Assembly: GCA_035525225.1 (NCBI GenBank)
Contig: DATLFA010000090.1
Coordinates: 1 to 64,000, forward strand
DNA length: 64,000 bases
Direction: 5' to 3'
Source of the DNA: DATLFA01 sp035525225
Lineage (GTDB): Bacteria; Actinomycetota; Acidimicrobiia; Acidimicrobiales; WLNW01
The position numbers and the translations under genes were made by a program. The notes beneath the pieces are model-generated. The model saw nothing but the letters and a program-made list of their open reading frames with translations, was not told where the DNA came from and did not search any database. How positions within the stretch are numbered: position 1 is the stretch's first letter; every line of letters begins with the position of its first letter. Of this stretch, positions 51,012-59,661 are shown one piece after another.

Positions 51012-51069
51012 GTTGTTCGATCCGCCCGCCTTCTAGTGTGACCGGCTACTCGATGACGGAAGGAAACGC

Positions 51070-51843
51070 GTGGACGCCAGCAAGTTCCGGTCGCTGTTCG
51101 ATCTGAAGGGTCGCGTCGCGATCGTAACCGGGGGCACGCGCGGCATCGGGCGCGCAATCGCCGAAGGCCTCGTGCTCGCCGGCGCGAGTGTCGTCGTCGC
51201 GAGCCGCAAGGCAGAGGCGTGCGCCGAGACCCAGCAGGCTCTCGAGCGACTCGGCGGCGCGGCGTTGGCGCTGCCGGTGCACATGGGCGATGTCGAAGCA
51301 CTCGAAGCGCTCGTGGCGCGCACCGTCGATCATTTCGGCCGACTCGACATCTTGATCAACAACGCGGCCAACGGGCTCACTCAACCGATCGTCGGCATCA
51401 CCCTCGACGCGTGGGAGAAGTCCTACGCGGTCAACCTCCGCGGCCCGGTGTTCCTGGCGAAGGCGGCGTACCCGCATCTGGTCGACAGCGCGCACGCGGC
51501 AGTGGTGAACGTCCTCTCGGTGGGGGGCATCACGTATGCGCCGAGCATGGCGATGTACTCGGGAGCGAAGGCCGCGCTGTTGGCGTTCACCCGCAACATG
51601 GCCGCCGAATGGGCCGCGGACGGCATCCGCGTCAACGCGCTCGTGCCCGGCACCGTCGACACCGACATGACGCGCAGCGGCGGGCCGGGGACGATCGAGC
51701 GCATGGCGGAGATCAGCTATCTCAAGCGGGTCGCGCACCCCGACGAAATGGTTGGGCCCGCGTTGTTGCTGGCGTCGGATGCGAGCAGCTATGTGACCGG
51801 CCAGATGATCGTCGCCGACGGTGGTTACGCCGTTGCGCGCTAG
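51070..51843 (+). CDS. SDR family NAD(P)-dependent oxidoreductase
   Basis: The 257-residue SDR has TGGTRGIG, NNAA, the serine in VLSVGG and YSGAKAALL, where Tyr and Lys are spaced as required. Its start, GTG 51070, has GGAAGGAAAC upstream. RVNALVPGTVDTDMTRSGGPG and DGGYAVAR complete the classical pattern. It shares an operator with the amidohydrolase, so the two probably act in one pathway. Confidence 0.92.
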   Translation: MDASKFRSLFDLKGRVAIVTGGTRGIGRAIAEGLVLAGASVVVASRKAEACAETQQALERLGGAALALPVHMGDVEALEALVARTVDHFGRLDILINNAANGLTQPIVGITLDAWEKSYAVNLRGPVFLAKAAYPHLVDSAHAAVVNVLSVGGITYAPSMAMYSGAKAALLAFTRNMAAEWAADGIRVNALVPGTVDTDMTRSGGPGTIERMAEISYLKRVAHPDEMVGPALLLASDASSYVTGQMIVADGGYAVAR

Positions 51844-51845
51844 CG

Positions 51846-52106
51846 CTATCCGCCGGACAATGCCTGCATCAGCGTGACCTCATCGTCGGGGGCGACGGTG
51901 GTCGTCAGGTCGCGCACGAGGTCCTTGTTGACGAACACCTTCATGTGCGATCGCAGCCGGCCCTGTTCGTCGACCACGCGGAATCGCAGCCCGGGGAATT
52001 GCCGGTTGAGGTCGACGAGCACTGCGTCGACCGTCGCGCCGTTGGCCTCGACCACCGCTGCCTGCGCGGTGTACGAACGCAGCGGCGTCGGGATGCGCAC
52101 GTTCAT
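51846..52106 (-). CDS. MoaD/ThiS-family sulfur-carrier-like protein
   Basis: The 86-residue ubiquitin-fold protein ends in ALSGG. The terminal Gly-Gly is the site that is adenylated and thiocarboxylated in MoaD and ThiS. RSYTAQAAVVEANGATVDAVLVDLN and FVNKDLVRDL are the MoaD strands. It begins within the ATGA overlap of the BNR-repeat gene. This pair of genes recurs in actinobacteria. No moa or thi genes are near, so a role in another sulfur transfer, or none in molybdopterin, is possible. Confidence 0.88.
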   Translation of the reverse strand: MNVRIPTPLRSYTAQAAVVEANGATVDAVLVDLNRQFPGLRFRVVDEQGRLRSHMKVFVNKDLVRDLTTTVAPDDEVTLMQALSGG

Positions 52107-53239
52107 CGCGACGGACGCGCCTCGGCGTATTCGAGCGAGTAGATCTCGGGCAGATGCGACGCGATGCACTGCCACGTCGCGCCTTCGTCGGCGCTGGCCC
52201 AGATCTCACCGCTCGTGGTGCCGAAATACACGCCGATCGATGGCTCGTGGTCGATGGTCATCGCTTGGCGCTTCACCGTGAACCATGCCGTTGCCGGGAG
52301 GCCGTCGTCGCAGCGCGTCCATGACTCGCCGCCATCGCGGGTGCGGAACACCGCGGGCCGGCCGTCGGGGCTGGTGCGGGGCCACACGTCGGTACCGTCC
52401 ATCGGGAACACCCACGCGGTGTCGGGGTCGCGCGGATGCAACTCGATCGGGAAGCCGATGTCGCCCACGTCGGATGGCATGTTGTTGCCGACGCGCACCC
52501 AACGAGCATCTGCGCGATCCATGCGGTAGATGCCGCAGTGGTTCTGTTGGTAGAGCCGATCGGGTTGCAGCGGGTGGAGCCGCACGCAGTGTGGATCGTG
52601 GCCGAACTCGGGCTCGGTCTCGGGCAGGAACGCAACCTCGCAACCGGCATTGAGGGGCTTCCAGTCGTTGCCCCGATCGGTGGTCTCGAACACGCCACCC
52701 GAGGACAGCGCGATGTACATGTGCGCCGCGTCGCGCGGGTCGATGATGATCGAGTGCAGCATCGAACCGTCAGGCGTGTTCTGCTCGGGCCACTCGGCCC
52801 ACGTCGCCCACAGTGGATGGTCGTTCCAACCGTCGACCGGGTCCCATGTCGCGCCGCCGTCGTGGCTGACGAACAACCCTTGTGGCGTGGCACCCGCATA
52901 CCACACACCCGGCTCGTCGGCGTGGCCCGGTGTGAGCCAGAACACCGACTGCACGCTGCGTTGGAACTGGTCGCCCGATCGAAAGGCCGGAGGACGAGTC
53001 GACTCGGTCCACGTCGCGCCGAGGTCATCGGAGTGGAACACGGTCGGGCCGAGATGCCCTGTTCTCGTTGCGAGCACCATGCGCCGGCCCTCGCGCGGAT
53101 CGAGCACGACATGTTGCGCGATGTGCCCGAGGAACATCGGGTCGCTGACCGTCCACTTCTCGCGGGACTCATCAGCGGCGACGGTGAACACACCTTTGCG
53201 CGTGCCGACGAGCAGCACACCGCCGGTGGTCGAACTCAT
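52103..53239 (-). CDS. BNR/sialidase-like beta-propeller protein
   Basis: The 378-residue protein has repeated Asp-box (BNR) motifs, as in FHSDDLGATWTES, FVSHDGGATWDPV, FETTDRGNDWKPL, FRTRDGGESWTRC and WASADEGATWQCI. Such S/T-x-D-x-G-x-x-W repeats mark six- or seven-bladed propellers. No sialidase active site is seen and no signal peptide is present. The stop overlaps the MoaD-like start by 4 bp, so the two are coupled. The function is unknown. Confidence 0.88.
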   Translation of the reverse strand: MSSTTGGVLLVGTRKGVFTVAADESREKWTVSDPMFLGHIAQHVVLDPREGRRMVLATRTGHLGPTVFHSDDLGATWTESTRPPAFRSGDQFQRSVQSVFWLTPGHADEPGVWYAGATPQGLFVSHDGGATWDPVDGWNDHPLWATWAEWPEQNTPDGSMLHSIIIDPRDAAHMYIALSSGGVFETTDRGNDWKPLNAGCEVAFLPETEPEFGHDPHCVRLHPLQPDRLYQQNHCGIYRMDRADARWVRVGNNMPSDVGDIGFPIELHPRDPDTAWVFPMDGTDVWPRTSPDGRPAVFRTRDGGESWTRCDDGLPATAWFTVKRQAMTIDHEPSIGVYFGTTSGEIWASADEGATWQCIASHLPEIYSLEYAEARPSR

Positions 53240-53269
53240 GTTGCTACCTCCGTCTCGTAGGAATCCGTT

Positions 53270-54037
53270 TCACGCTTGGACGATCTTGAATACTGCACCG
53301 GTCGGGTCGGCGGCCTGCGCCAAGCGTCCGTACGGGGAGTCGTCGGGACCCATGATGACCGAGCCGCCGAGCTTCACGATCTTGGCCAACGCCGCGTCGG
53401 CATTCTCGACGCCGAAGTAGATCTGCCAATTCGCGGGTACACCGTTGGGCAAGAACGCCTTGGCATCCATGATGCCGGCGAGCGCGGCCTCACCTTCACC
53501 GAACGTCGTGTAGCGGAAGTCGGCGGTGTCGCTCATTACGTGCGTATCCCATTTGAAGACGTCGCGATAGAACTTCACGGAGGCGTCGTAGTCGCGGGTG
53601 TGCAGCTCGAACCAGTTGGGCGTGCCGGGTTCGCCGAGTATCGCGAATCCGTTGTGCAGACCAGGCTGCCACGCGCCGATCGCCGCCTGCCCGACGTCGA
53701 GGAGCACGGCCATCTCGCCCAGCGCCATCACGTCCATGGCCGGGACGATCACCTGCGCGCCTTGCGTTGCCGCGCGAGCGGCCGTGCCCTCCGCGTTGTC
53801 GGTAGCCAGATACACCGACCACACGTCGGGCATGCCCGAGGTGCCGTCGTTCTTCATGCACCCGGCGACTTGATGGCCGCCCTTGGAGAAGTTGATATAG
53901 CCGCCGTAGTCCTCACCGGCGCTCTCCGCCGTCCATCCGAACAGGTCACCGTAGAATTCTTGGGCGCGGTCGGTGTCGGAGGTGAACAGGTCGACCCAAC
54001 AGGGGGCGCCGATCGGGGCTGTTTCACGTAGGGGCAC
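53270..54037 (-). CDS. Two-domain VOC-family protein
   Basis: The 255-residue protein has two VOC modules: APCWVDLFTSDTDRAQEFYGDLFGW at the start and TPNWFELHTRDYDASVKFYRDVFKW near residue 135. This is the layout of the glyoxalase/CFP32-like group that occurs widely in actinobacteria. Metal-binding H/E residues are only partly visible. The start is GTG 54037, which has AAGGAGATCCC upstream. The stop is 30 bp from the BNR gene, so it may be the first gene of that operon. Confidence 0.88.
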   Translation of the reverse strand: MPLRETAPIGAPCWVDLFTSDTDRAQEFYGDLFGWTAESAGEDYGGYINFSKGGHQVAGCMKNDGTSGMPDVWSVYLATDNAEGTAARAATQGAQVIVPAMDVMALGEMAVLLDVGQAAIGAWQPGLHNGFAILGEPGTPNWFELHTRDYDASVKFYRDVFKWDTHVMSDTADFRYTTFGEGEAALAGIMDAKAFLPNGVPANWQIYFGVENADAALAKIVKLGGSVIMGPDDSPYGRLAQAADPTGAVFKIVQA

Positions 54038-54185
54038 GGGATCTCCTTGGTCATGTAGATAGTGATCGACAGATTGGACTGTCCGCCGCGTTGGAACTCA
54101 TCGCGCCGCGGCAAAGTATGTTCTTGGAGATCGTGGGCCGGATCGAACCTGAGGCAATCGACCCCGCGACTTATGCGGATGTCGC

Positions 54186-54644
54186 TCAGTTTGCGGTTTT
54201 GAACCGCTCTTTGGCGGCATACCAACCGGTGAGCACGGCTTCCATCTCGGCGGGGTCGAGCTTGTCCTCTTCGTAGGACCATTGCCCGTCGCCGGCGTAC
54301 TTCAACAAGCTGAAGCACGAGAACTCGTGGACGCTGCCGTCACCGGGGTCGGCCATGCGGTTCTTGAACTCGCAACTCACCCAGCCGCGGTATTCGTCGA
54401 TCATGTACCACTCGACCGGGTAGTAGACGAGCCAACGCATCGGCTCGACCGCGAACGCCTCGCGGTACCAACGGCGCATCGCCTCACGGCCGCCGATCTT
54501 GCCCGCGCCCGACACGATCATGACCGCATCTTCGGTGTACAGATCGACGAACTCGTCCCAATTGCCCGCGGGGCCACAACGGCGGGCGACCTTCTGGTAG
54601 TGCGCCCACTGTTCTTCTATCTCGTCGCGCGTCCAACGAGGCAT
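54186..54644 (-). CDS. NTF2/SnoaL-like protein
   Basis: The 152-residue protein has the NTF2-like helix-and-sheet pattern: the helix EIEEQWAHYQKVARRC, then NWDEFVDLYTEDAVMIVSGAGKIGGREAMRRWY, then strands with WSYEEDKLDP. ATG 54644 has GGGGGGTTGGCGT upstream. It may be a small enzyme or binding protein in the nearby catabolic steps. No active residues can be assigned. Confidence 0.85.
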   Translation of the reverse strand: MPRWTRDEIEEQWAHYQKVARRCGPAGNWDEFVDLYTEDAVMIVSGAGKIGGREAMRRWYREAFAVEPMRWLVYYPVEWYMIDEYRGWVSCEFKNRMADPGDGSVHEFSCFSLLKYAGDGQWSYEEDKLDPAEMEAVLTGWYAAKERFKTAN

Positions 54645-54700
54645 ACGCCAACCCCCCAATGCCGTGTCGTCTTCTCGTCGGAGACTAGGCGACGCGCGAA

Positions 54701-55135
54701 CTACGCGACGCGGCGACCGGTGATCTCGTTGGGCACGATGCGTACCCAGATGTCGCGCTCCACCGCGCGAGCCCACGGTTGTAGTGTCGATGCGTCCGCG
54801 GCTGCCGCATCGTCGGCGTCGACTTCGTGCGCGGTGCCCTTGACCAAGACGCTCCAACCCGTTTCGTGAACGGGATCCCAATCGTCGATCTCGAACGCGA
54901 CCGGTTTTCCCATCACGGCAGCATCGGACTTTTCGCCGAGCGCGGTGCGAAACACGATCGACCCGCGGACATAGCGGTAGTTCACCGGCAGGATGACGGG
55001 CTCACCGTTGACGACCATGCCGATGCGTCCCACGATGGCGCCCTCGAGCAGTTCGCGGCATTGGTCGAACGAGAGGATCTCGATTCCTACGCGATCCACT
55101 GGCAGTGACGGTGCGCCGGGAGACAAAGGGTCCAT
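54701..55135 (-). CDS. Pyridoxamine 5'-phosphate oxidase-like (PPOX split-barrel) protein
   Basis: The 144-residue protein shows the opening ILSFDQCRELLEGAIVGRIGMVVNGEPVILPVNYRYVRG typical of split-barrel flavin-binding proteins of the nitroreductase/PPOX group. VAFEIDDWDPVHETGWSVLVKGTAHEV is a conserved middle portion. It might bind FMN or F420. It is divergent from the ArsR gene with 106 bp between. Confidence 0.9.
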   Translation of the reverse strand: MDPLSPGAPSLPVDRVGIEILSFDQCRELLEGAIVGRIGMVVNGEPVILPVNYRYVRGSIVFRTALGEKSDAAVMGKPVAFEIDDWDPVHETGWSVLVKGTAHEVDADDAAAADASTLQPWARAVERDIWVRIVPNEITGRRVA

Positions 55136-55218
55136 GCCCTGCAGCGTGCGCCCTCCGCCGCCTCACCGCCAGGGACCTTCGTCATCAGTGGCTTGCGTCC
55201 GCCGGTGCACGCGCCTAA

Positions 55219-55240
55219 CCTACAACCATATGGTTGTAGG
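55219..55240. promoter_or_regulatory. Perfect 22-bp palindromic operator of the ArsR gene
   Basis: The halves CCTACAACCAT and ATGGTTGTAGG are exact inverted copies without spacer. ArsR/SmtB-family regulators bind this kind of dyad at their own promoters. The palindrome covers one possible start codon of the regulator gene. Confidence 0.85.
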
Positions 55241-55241
55241 A

Positions 55242-55580
55242 ATGGTCGAGGAGCAACGCACTGACCAGCTCTTCCACGCGCTGGCCGATACCACCCGCCG
55301 AGACATCGTCAAGAGGACGATGCAGGCCGAGTATTCGGTTTCGGCGCTGGCGCGGTGCTATCCGATGAGCTTCGCCGCGGTGCAAAAGCACGTCGCCGTG
55401 CTGGAGCGCGCCGATCTGGTGCGCAAGCAGCGCCGGGGGCGAGAGCAAGTCGTGCGGGGCAACATCGACACCATCCGCACCGTGTACCGCCTGCTCGATC
55501 AACTCGAAGCAGTGTGGCGAAGCCGTATGGACCGATTCGGTGACGTGCTCGCCGAGGAGAACGAAGGAGCCAAACCGTGA
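55242..55580 (+). CDS. ArsR-family transcriptional regulator
   Basis: The 112-residue winged-helix repressor has QLFHALADTTRRDIV and YSVSALARCYPMSFAAVQKHVAVLERADLVRKQRRGREQVV, the DNA-binding helix and wing. The few cysteines do not form a metal site, so the regulator likely belongs to the SRPBCC-linked group rather than to metal sensors. An ATG at 55230 would add four residues but lies in the operator. The stop overlaps the SRPBCC gene by 4 bp, a common pairing. Confidence 0.9.
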   Translation: MVEEQRTDQLFHALADTTRRDIVKRTMQAEYSVSALARCYPMSFAAVQKHVAVLERADLVRKQRRGREQVVRGNIDTIRTVYRLLDQLEAVWRSRMDRFGDVLAEENEGAKP

Positions 55581-56080
55581 CCGTGACCAAGATCCACAAG
55601 GACCCCGAGGCGTTGACGATGACCATCACGTCAGAGTTCGACGCGCCCATCGCCCGTGTCTGGCAGCTATGGGAAAATCCGCGCCAACTCGAGCGTTGGT
55701 GGGGCCCGCCGACGTATCCGGCGACGTTCGTCGAACATGACCTGACGCCCGGCGGTGCGGTGACCTATTACATGACCGGCCCCGAGGGCGATCGACACGG
55801 CGGATGGTGGCGCGTGATCGGGATCGATGCTCCGCACCAGCTGGAGTTCGAGGACGGCTTCGCGGACGAGTCCGGCATGCCCAACCCCGAGATGCCGACG
55901 ACGTTCACACGCGTGAAGTTGAGCGAGCAACCCGACGGGCGCACGCGCATGGCGATCGAAGCGAAGTTCCCGTCGCGCGAGGCGATGGAGCAGATGGTCG
56001 CCATGGGCATGGAGGAAGGCCTTGCGGCAGCGCTCGGGCAGATCGACGAGCTGCTGCAATCCGAGAACGCACCGCGCTAA
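55577..56080 (+). CDS. SRPBCC/AHSA1-family protein
   Basis: The 167-residue protein has the AHSA1-like helix-grip fold: ITSEFDAPIARVWQLWENPRQLERWWGPPTYPATF, then HGGWWRVIGIDAPHQLEFEDGF, and a C-terminal helix. The GTG at 55577 is inside the overlap with the ArsR stop, so both are expressed under the palindrome. It may bind a hydrophobic ligand and help the regulator or an enzyme. Confidence 0.92.
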   Translation: MTVTKIHKDPEALTMTITSEFDAPIARVWQLWENPRQLERWWGPPTYPATFVEHDLTPGGAVTYYMTGPEGDRHGGWWRVIGIDAPHQLEFEDGFADESGMPNPEMPTTFTRVKLSEQPDGRTRMAIEAKFPSREAMEQMVAMGMEEGLAAALGQIDELLQSENAPR

Positions 56081-56109
56081 CGCGAGCCGTCCTCCTCTAG
56101 TCTCGGGAC

Positions 56110-57576
56110 ATGTCTGTTCGCCTGTCGTCCGCGCAGATCCGTGCCCAGTTGGATCATCCGATCGTCGATGCTGATGGGCACTTCGTCGAGGTCATGCCAC
56201 TGTTCGAGGAGTACTTGCGCGACTTCGCGGGCAACGACATCGCCGATCGGTATGCCGCTGCCCGAGGGTGGTCCCGCACGCCCGGACCGCACGGTTGGAG
56301 CGAGGTCGACAACGCCGAACGTCGTCGCCTGCGCGCGACCGCCCCGATCTGGTGGGTGAACCCGACCGATGCGGTCGATCGCGCGGCCGCGTATCTCCCG
56401 CGCCTGCTCTATGAGCGGCTCGATGAGATCGGCATCGACTTCACGATTCTCTACCCGAGCGTTGGCGGGATGTTGCGTAACTGGCCCGAACAGGACGTCC
56501 GCATCGCGGGCAGTCGGGCCCTCAACACATTTCTGGCCGAACAATTCAAACCGTTCACCGACCGGATGACGGTCGCGGCACTCATCCCTGCGCATACGCC
56601 CGACGAAGCGATCGCCGAACTGGACTACGCGGTGGGCACGCTCGGGTCCAAGGTCGTCGTGTTGCCTGGCTACGTCGAACGGCCGATCGTGGCGTACGCC
56701 GACCTCCACGACCGTTTGGGTCGTCAGGTCGAATGGATAGACGTGCTGGCCCTCGACAGCGACTACGACTACGACCCTGTCTGGCAACGCTGCGTCGATC
56801 TCGGCGTCGCTGTCACCACCCATTCGGGAAGCCATGGTCTCGGCTTTCGTCGATCGATCTCGACCTTCATGTACAACCACATCGGCCACTTCTCGGAAGC
56901 AGGTGACGCGTTCGCCAAGGCGCTGTTCTTCGGCGGTGTGACCCGACGATTTCCGACTCTGAACTTCGCGTTCCTCGAGCAAGGCGTTGCTCGTGCGGTG
57001 TCGCTGTTCGCCGCGCTGATCGAACGATGGGAAAAGAGGGGCGGCGCCAATATTCAGCAGTTCAATCCCGCGCACGTCGATTGGGCCCGCTTCGACGAAC
57101 TGGTGGCGAACTACGGATCGCCTGCGCTCCGTCACGGCGCCGCCTATGAGTTCTTACACCGCCCGTCAGCGGCGCATCCTTCGCAACTCGACGACTTTGC
57201 TCGGTGTGACATCACCGATGCGAAGGACATCTATGAACTCTTCGTACCGCGGTTCTATTTCGGCTGCGAAGCCGACGACCGCATGAACACGCTCGCATTC
57301 GATACGAACATCAATCCCTTCGGCGCTCAATTGAACGCGGTGTTGAGCTCCGACCTGAGCCACTGGGACGTCCCCGACATGCTCGGCGTCGTCAAGGATG
57401 CATACAAGCTCGTCGAGCGCGGCGCGCTGACCCCCGATCAATTCCGGGCGTTCAGCGCGGACAACTGCATCCGCCTCCATGGTCAGATGAACCCGAGGTT
57501 CTTCGAGAACACTGTCGTGGAGAAGTACGCGAGAAGCGTTCTCGGGGTGAGAGCAGAAACAGCCGGTGGGACGTGA
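56110..57576 (+). CDS. Amidohydrolase-2 family protein (paralogue 3)
   Basis: This 488-residue paralogue has the opening QLDHPIVDADGHFVEV, PTDAVDRAAAYLPRLLYERLDEIGIDF, VAVTTHSGSHGLG, RFYFGCEADD and SSDLSHWDVPDM. In the last motif the G-S-D-[LI]-G-H of the other two is S-S-D-L-S-H. The C-terminal segment FSADNCIRLHGQMNPRFFENT closely follows the others. Similarity runs through the whole length, which points to duplication before specialisation. The gene follows ArsR-SRPBCC and precedes a convergent gene. Confidence 0.88.
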   Translation: MSVRLSSAQIRAQLDHPIVDADGHFVEVMPLFEEYLRDFAGNDIADRYAAARGWSRTPGPHGWSEVDNAERRRLRATAPIWWVNPTDAVDRAAAYLPRLLYERLDEIGIDFTILYPSVGGMLRNWPEQDVRIAGSRALNTFLAEQFKPFTDRMTVAALIPAHTPDEAIAELDYAVGTLGSKVVVLPGYVERPIVAYADLHDRLGRQVEWIDVLALDSDYDYDPVWQRCVDLGVAVTTHSGSHGLGFRRSISTFMYNHIGHFSEAGDAFAKALFFGGVTRRFPTLNFAFLEQGVARAVSLFAALIERWEKRGGANIQQFNPAHVDWARFDELVANYGSPALRHGAAYEFLHRPSAAHPSQLDDFARCDITDAKDIYELFVPRFYFGCEADDRMNTLAFDTNINPFGAQLNAVLSSDLSHWDVPDMLGVVKDAYKLVERGALTPDQFRAFSADNCIRLHGQMNPRFFENTVVEKYARSVLGVRAETAGGT

Positions 57577-57627
57577 GCCGATTGCGCACTACCCGGTCCC
57601 TCGGTGACGTTCGTTGTTCGCGGCTGA

Positions 57628-58500
57628 TCATCCGGCGAGTTCGATCATGCCCGCCACATCCGACCCGTCGATCGTGCCCGTGAAGAACGCGCACCGGGCG
57701 CGGTAGTCGTGTCGGTAGCTGAGGGTCGTCAGCAGCGTCAGTTCGCTGATGAGCTCGTGCTCGCCAATCTCGGTGCGTAGCAGGACGCGGGCGACGGCCG
57801 ATTCGCACAAATCGGCGAGGCCGACGATGTCGGTGATGGGCGCCCGCTCGCCACCGTGTACGAGATAGCTGTGGTCCCACGACGATGGTCCACCCGCCGT
57901 CTGGTTGATCACGAAGTGTGTATCCGCACTCGCGGCGAACCCGAACCGGTGCGAGAAGGGGCCGCCCGCGGGGCGTGAGCGCACGCCCCATGAGTGATCG
58001 TGGAACGCCACACCCGAAAGGTCGCAGGATCGGAGGAGACCTCGGTACGAGCCGGTGATGCGACCCACGGACTCGTAGTGGCGTTGCTGAACGTCACCGT
58101 CGAGGTTCGGAATGCCGAACGCCAAGGGGACGCTGACCGCGCGGTAGGAGATCTGCGATTCGGTGGCCCCGTAGGTGGCCGTCGCGTCGTAGGAAACGAG
58201 CGGCTCCACCGTCTTGATTCGCCAACCCAACACTTCGAAGTCGCTGAGGTCATCGCCCGGGAGCGCGGCAACGGCCGGATCGGTGGAGGCGTGCACGCCC
58301 GTGTCGTCTAGGTGCCAGCCCCAGCGCACCGCGCTCTCGTCCGTCGGGCGGAGATAGAGGTGTTGGTAGCCGGCGATCTCCCGCTCGGGGTCGAACCAGA
58401 TCAGCGCACAGCTCTCCTGCCAGTCCGGGTGCCCGTCAGGAGCATGACGACCGTCATCGTCGGCTGCGACCACGAGCGGCGTCGACCTGCTCCGCGACAT
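57628..58500 (-). CDS. Lipocalin/AttH-like protein (second DUF7064/7065-type)
   Basis: The 290-residue beta-rich protein has the motif VAFHDHSWGVRSRP, equivalent to the motif in the protein at 29795. ALIWFDPEREIAGYQHLYLRP and SVPLAFGIPNLD are other typical strands. ATG 58500 follows GGGGAGGACAGTG. It is divergent from a phosphotransferase gene, a neighbourhood in which such lipocalin-like proteins are often seen. No activity can be given. Confidence 0.75.
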   Translation of the reverse strand: MSRSRSTPLVVAADDDGRHAPDGHPDWQESCALIWFDPEREIAGYQHLYLRPTDESAVRWGWHLDDTGVHASTDPAVAALPGDDLSDFEVLGWRIKTVEPLVSYDATATYGATESQISYRAVSVPLAFGIPNLDGDVQQRHYESVGRITGSYRGLLRSCDLSGVAFHDHSWGVRSRPAGGPFSHRFGFAASADTHFVINQTAGGPSSWDHSYLVHGGERAPITDIVGLADLCESAVARVLLRTEIGEHELISELTLLTTLSYRHDYRARCAFFTGTIDGSDVAGMIELAG

Positions 58501-58593
58501 CACTGTCCTCCCCACACCCAGCCGCCCACTCCGGTTGGGGAACAATTCAGCGTAGCATTCGTCACCATTCCAACTGATCCCATCGATCGCCCC

Positions 58594-59640
58594 GTGGTCG
58601 TCGCCGAAATCGCACGGTGGTTGAGCGACGTCTCCGGCGATGACACGACAGCGAGGATCGTCGACGTTCGTAAGCCGGATGCTGCGGGCTCTTCGCACAG
58701 CGTCACGTTCGTGACCGCGCAATTCGATGCGCACGGACGAAGTGTCGTGAGGGACCTGGTGCTCAGACGCGACCCGGACGAGCTCGCCCTGTTCGTCGAC
58801 GCGGATCTTGGCCGTGATGCGGAACTCATGCGACGCCTGCATCGGCTCGCAACGCTGCCCGTCCCCGAAGTCATCGGGTTCAATCCCGACGCCACCGTCC
58901 TCGGCACTCCCTACATTGTCATCGCCAAAGTCCCCGGCGCCGTTGCATCCGACAACCCCAGCTACAACTCGAGCGGCTGGTTGGCGGACGCTGCTCCGAC
59001 ACAGCGCCGGGCCATATGGCAACGGGCCGTGCAGTTGATGAGCCGAGTTACCACCGTCGATCCAGGCGCGATCGACGACCTGTTCCCCGATCGCCGAGGC
59101 CTTCACGCCGAGCTCGCCCACTGGCATCGGAACCTCCTTTGGGCCGCCGACGGCTCGCCCTCGCCCACGATCGACGCTGCCTGGCATCACCTGTCGGCAT
59201 CCGTTCCGCCCGACACCTCGGCCGCGCTGTCATGGGGAGACGCCCGGATCCGCAACGTCATCTTCGACGCCGGAAACCCAGCCGCCATCATCGACTGGGA
59301 AATGGCATCGCTCGGCGGAGCGCATCTCGACATCGGCTGGTGGCTCATGACCGACCTCGTCCACAGCACCCAGATGGGGTGCACGCGCCTCGATGGGCTC
59401 GGGACACGCAGCGAAACGATCCAGGCGTGGTGCGCCGCAACGGGCCTCGAAGCCGAAACAATCGAATGGCACGAGGCCTTCGCCGCGCTGAAACTCGGCG
59501 TCACCATCGGACGAGTCACCAACGTCTCCCACCGGCGCGGACGACTGCCCAAAGAACTGCTCGCGATGGCCGAAGACAACTTCGGCACGCGCATCTTGGC
59601 GCAACTGCTCCCAGTGCCGCCGCCTCGTCGCGGAGGTTGA
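58594..59640 (+). CDS. APH-type phosphotransferase
   Basis: The 348-residue protein has the phosphotransferase fold with LSWGDARIRNVIFD (aspartate and asparagine of the catalytic loop, but with W-G-D in place of H-G-D) and AAIIDWEMASLGGAHLDIGWW. Loss of the histidine is known in some members. The opening PTDPIDRPVVVAEIARWL should start near 58570, where no ATG/GTG/TTG is available. I give GTG 58594 with doubt; a start at ATT 58567 or an extension is possible. The substrate is unknown, perhaps an acyl-CoA as with the kinase at 10331. Confidence 0.8.
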   Translation: MVVAEIARWLSDVSGDDTTARIVDVRKPDAAGSSHSVTFVTAQFDAHGRSVVRDLVLRRDPDELALFVDADLGRDAELMRRLHRLATLPVPEVIGFNPDATVLGTPYIVIAKVPGAVASDNPSYNSSGWLADAAPTQRRAIWQRAVQLMSRVTTVDPGAIDDLFPDRRGLHAELAHWHRNLLWAADGSPSPTIDAAWHHLSASVPPDTSAALSWGDARIRNVIFDAGNPAAIIDWEMASLGGAHLDIGWWLMTDLVHSTQMGCTRLDGLGTRSETIQAWCAATGLEAETIEWHEAFAALKLGVTIGRVTNVSHRRGRLPKELLAMAEDNFGTRILAQLLPVPPPRRGG

Positions 59641-59661
59641 GCTGACACCAAGGGCGTCAGT

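Noticed and set aside
50960..51030. KstR-type (cholesterol regulon) operator
   Set aside because: AAC-N2-GTT occurs once (AACTCGTT near 50957), but the full TNNAACNNGTTNNA pattern is not met and the main inverted repeat has another spacing.
58500..59190. Extension of the lipocalin-like gene at 57628 to 520 residues
   Set aside because: The extension is antisense to the phosphotransferase gene, and ATG 58500 has a strong ribosome site.
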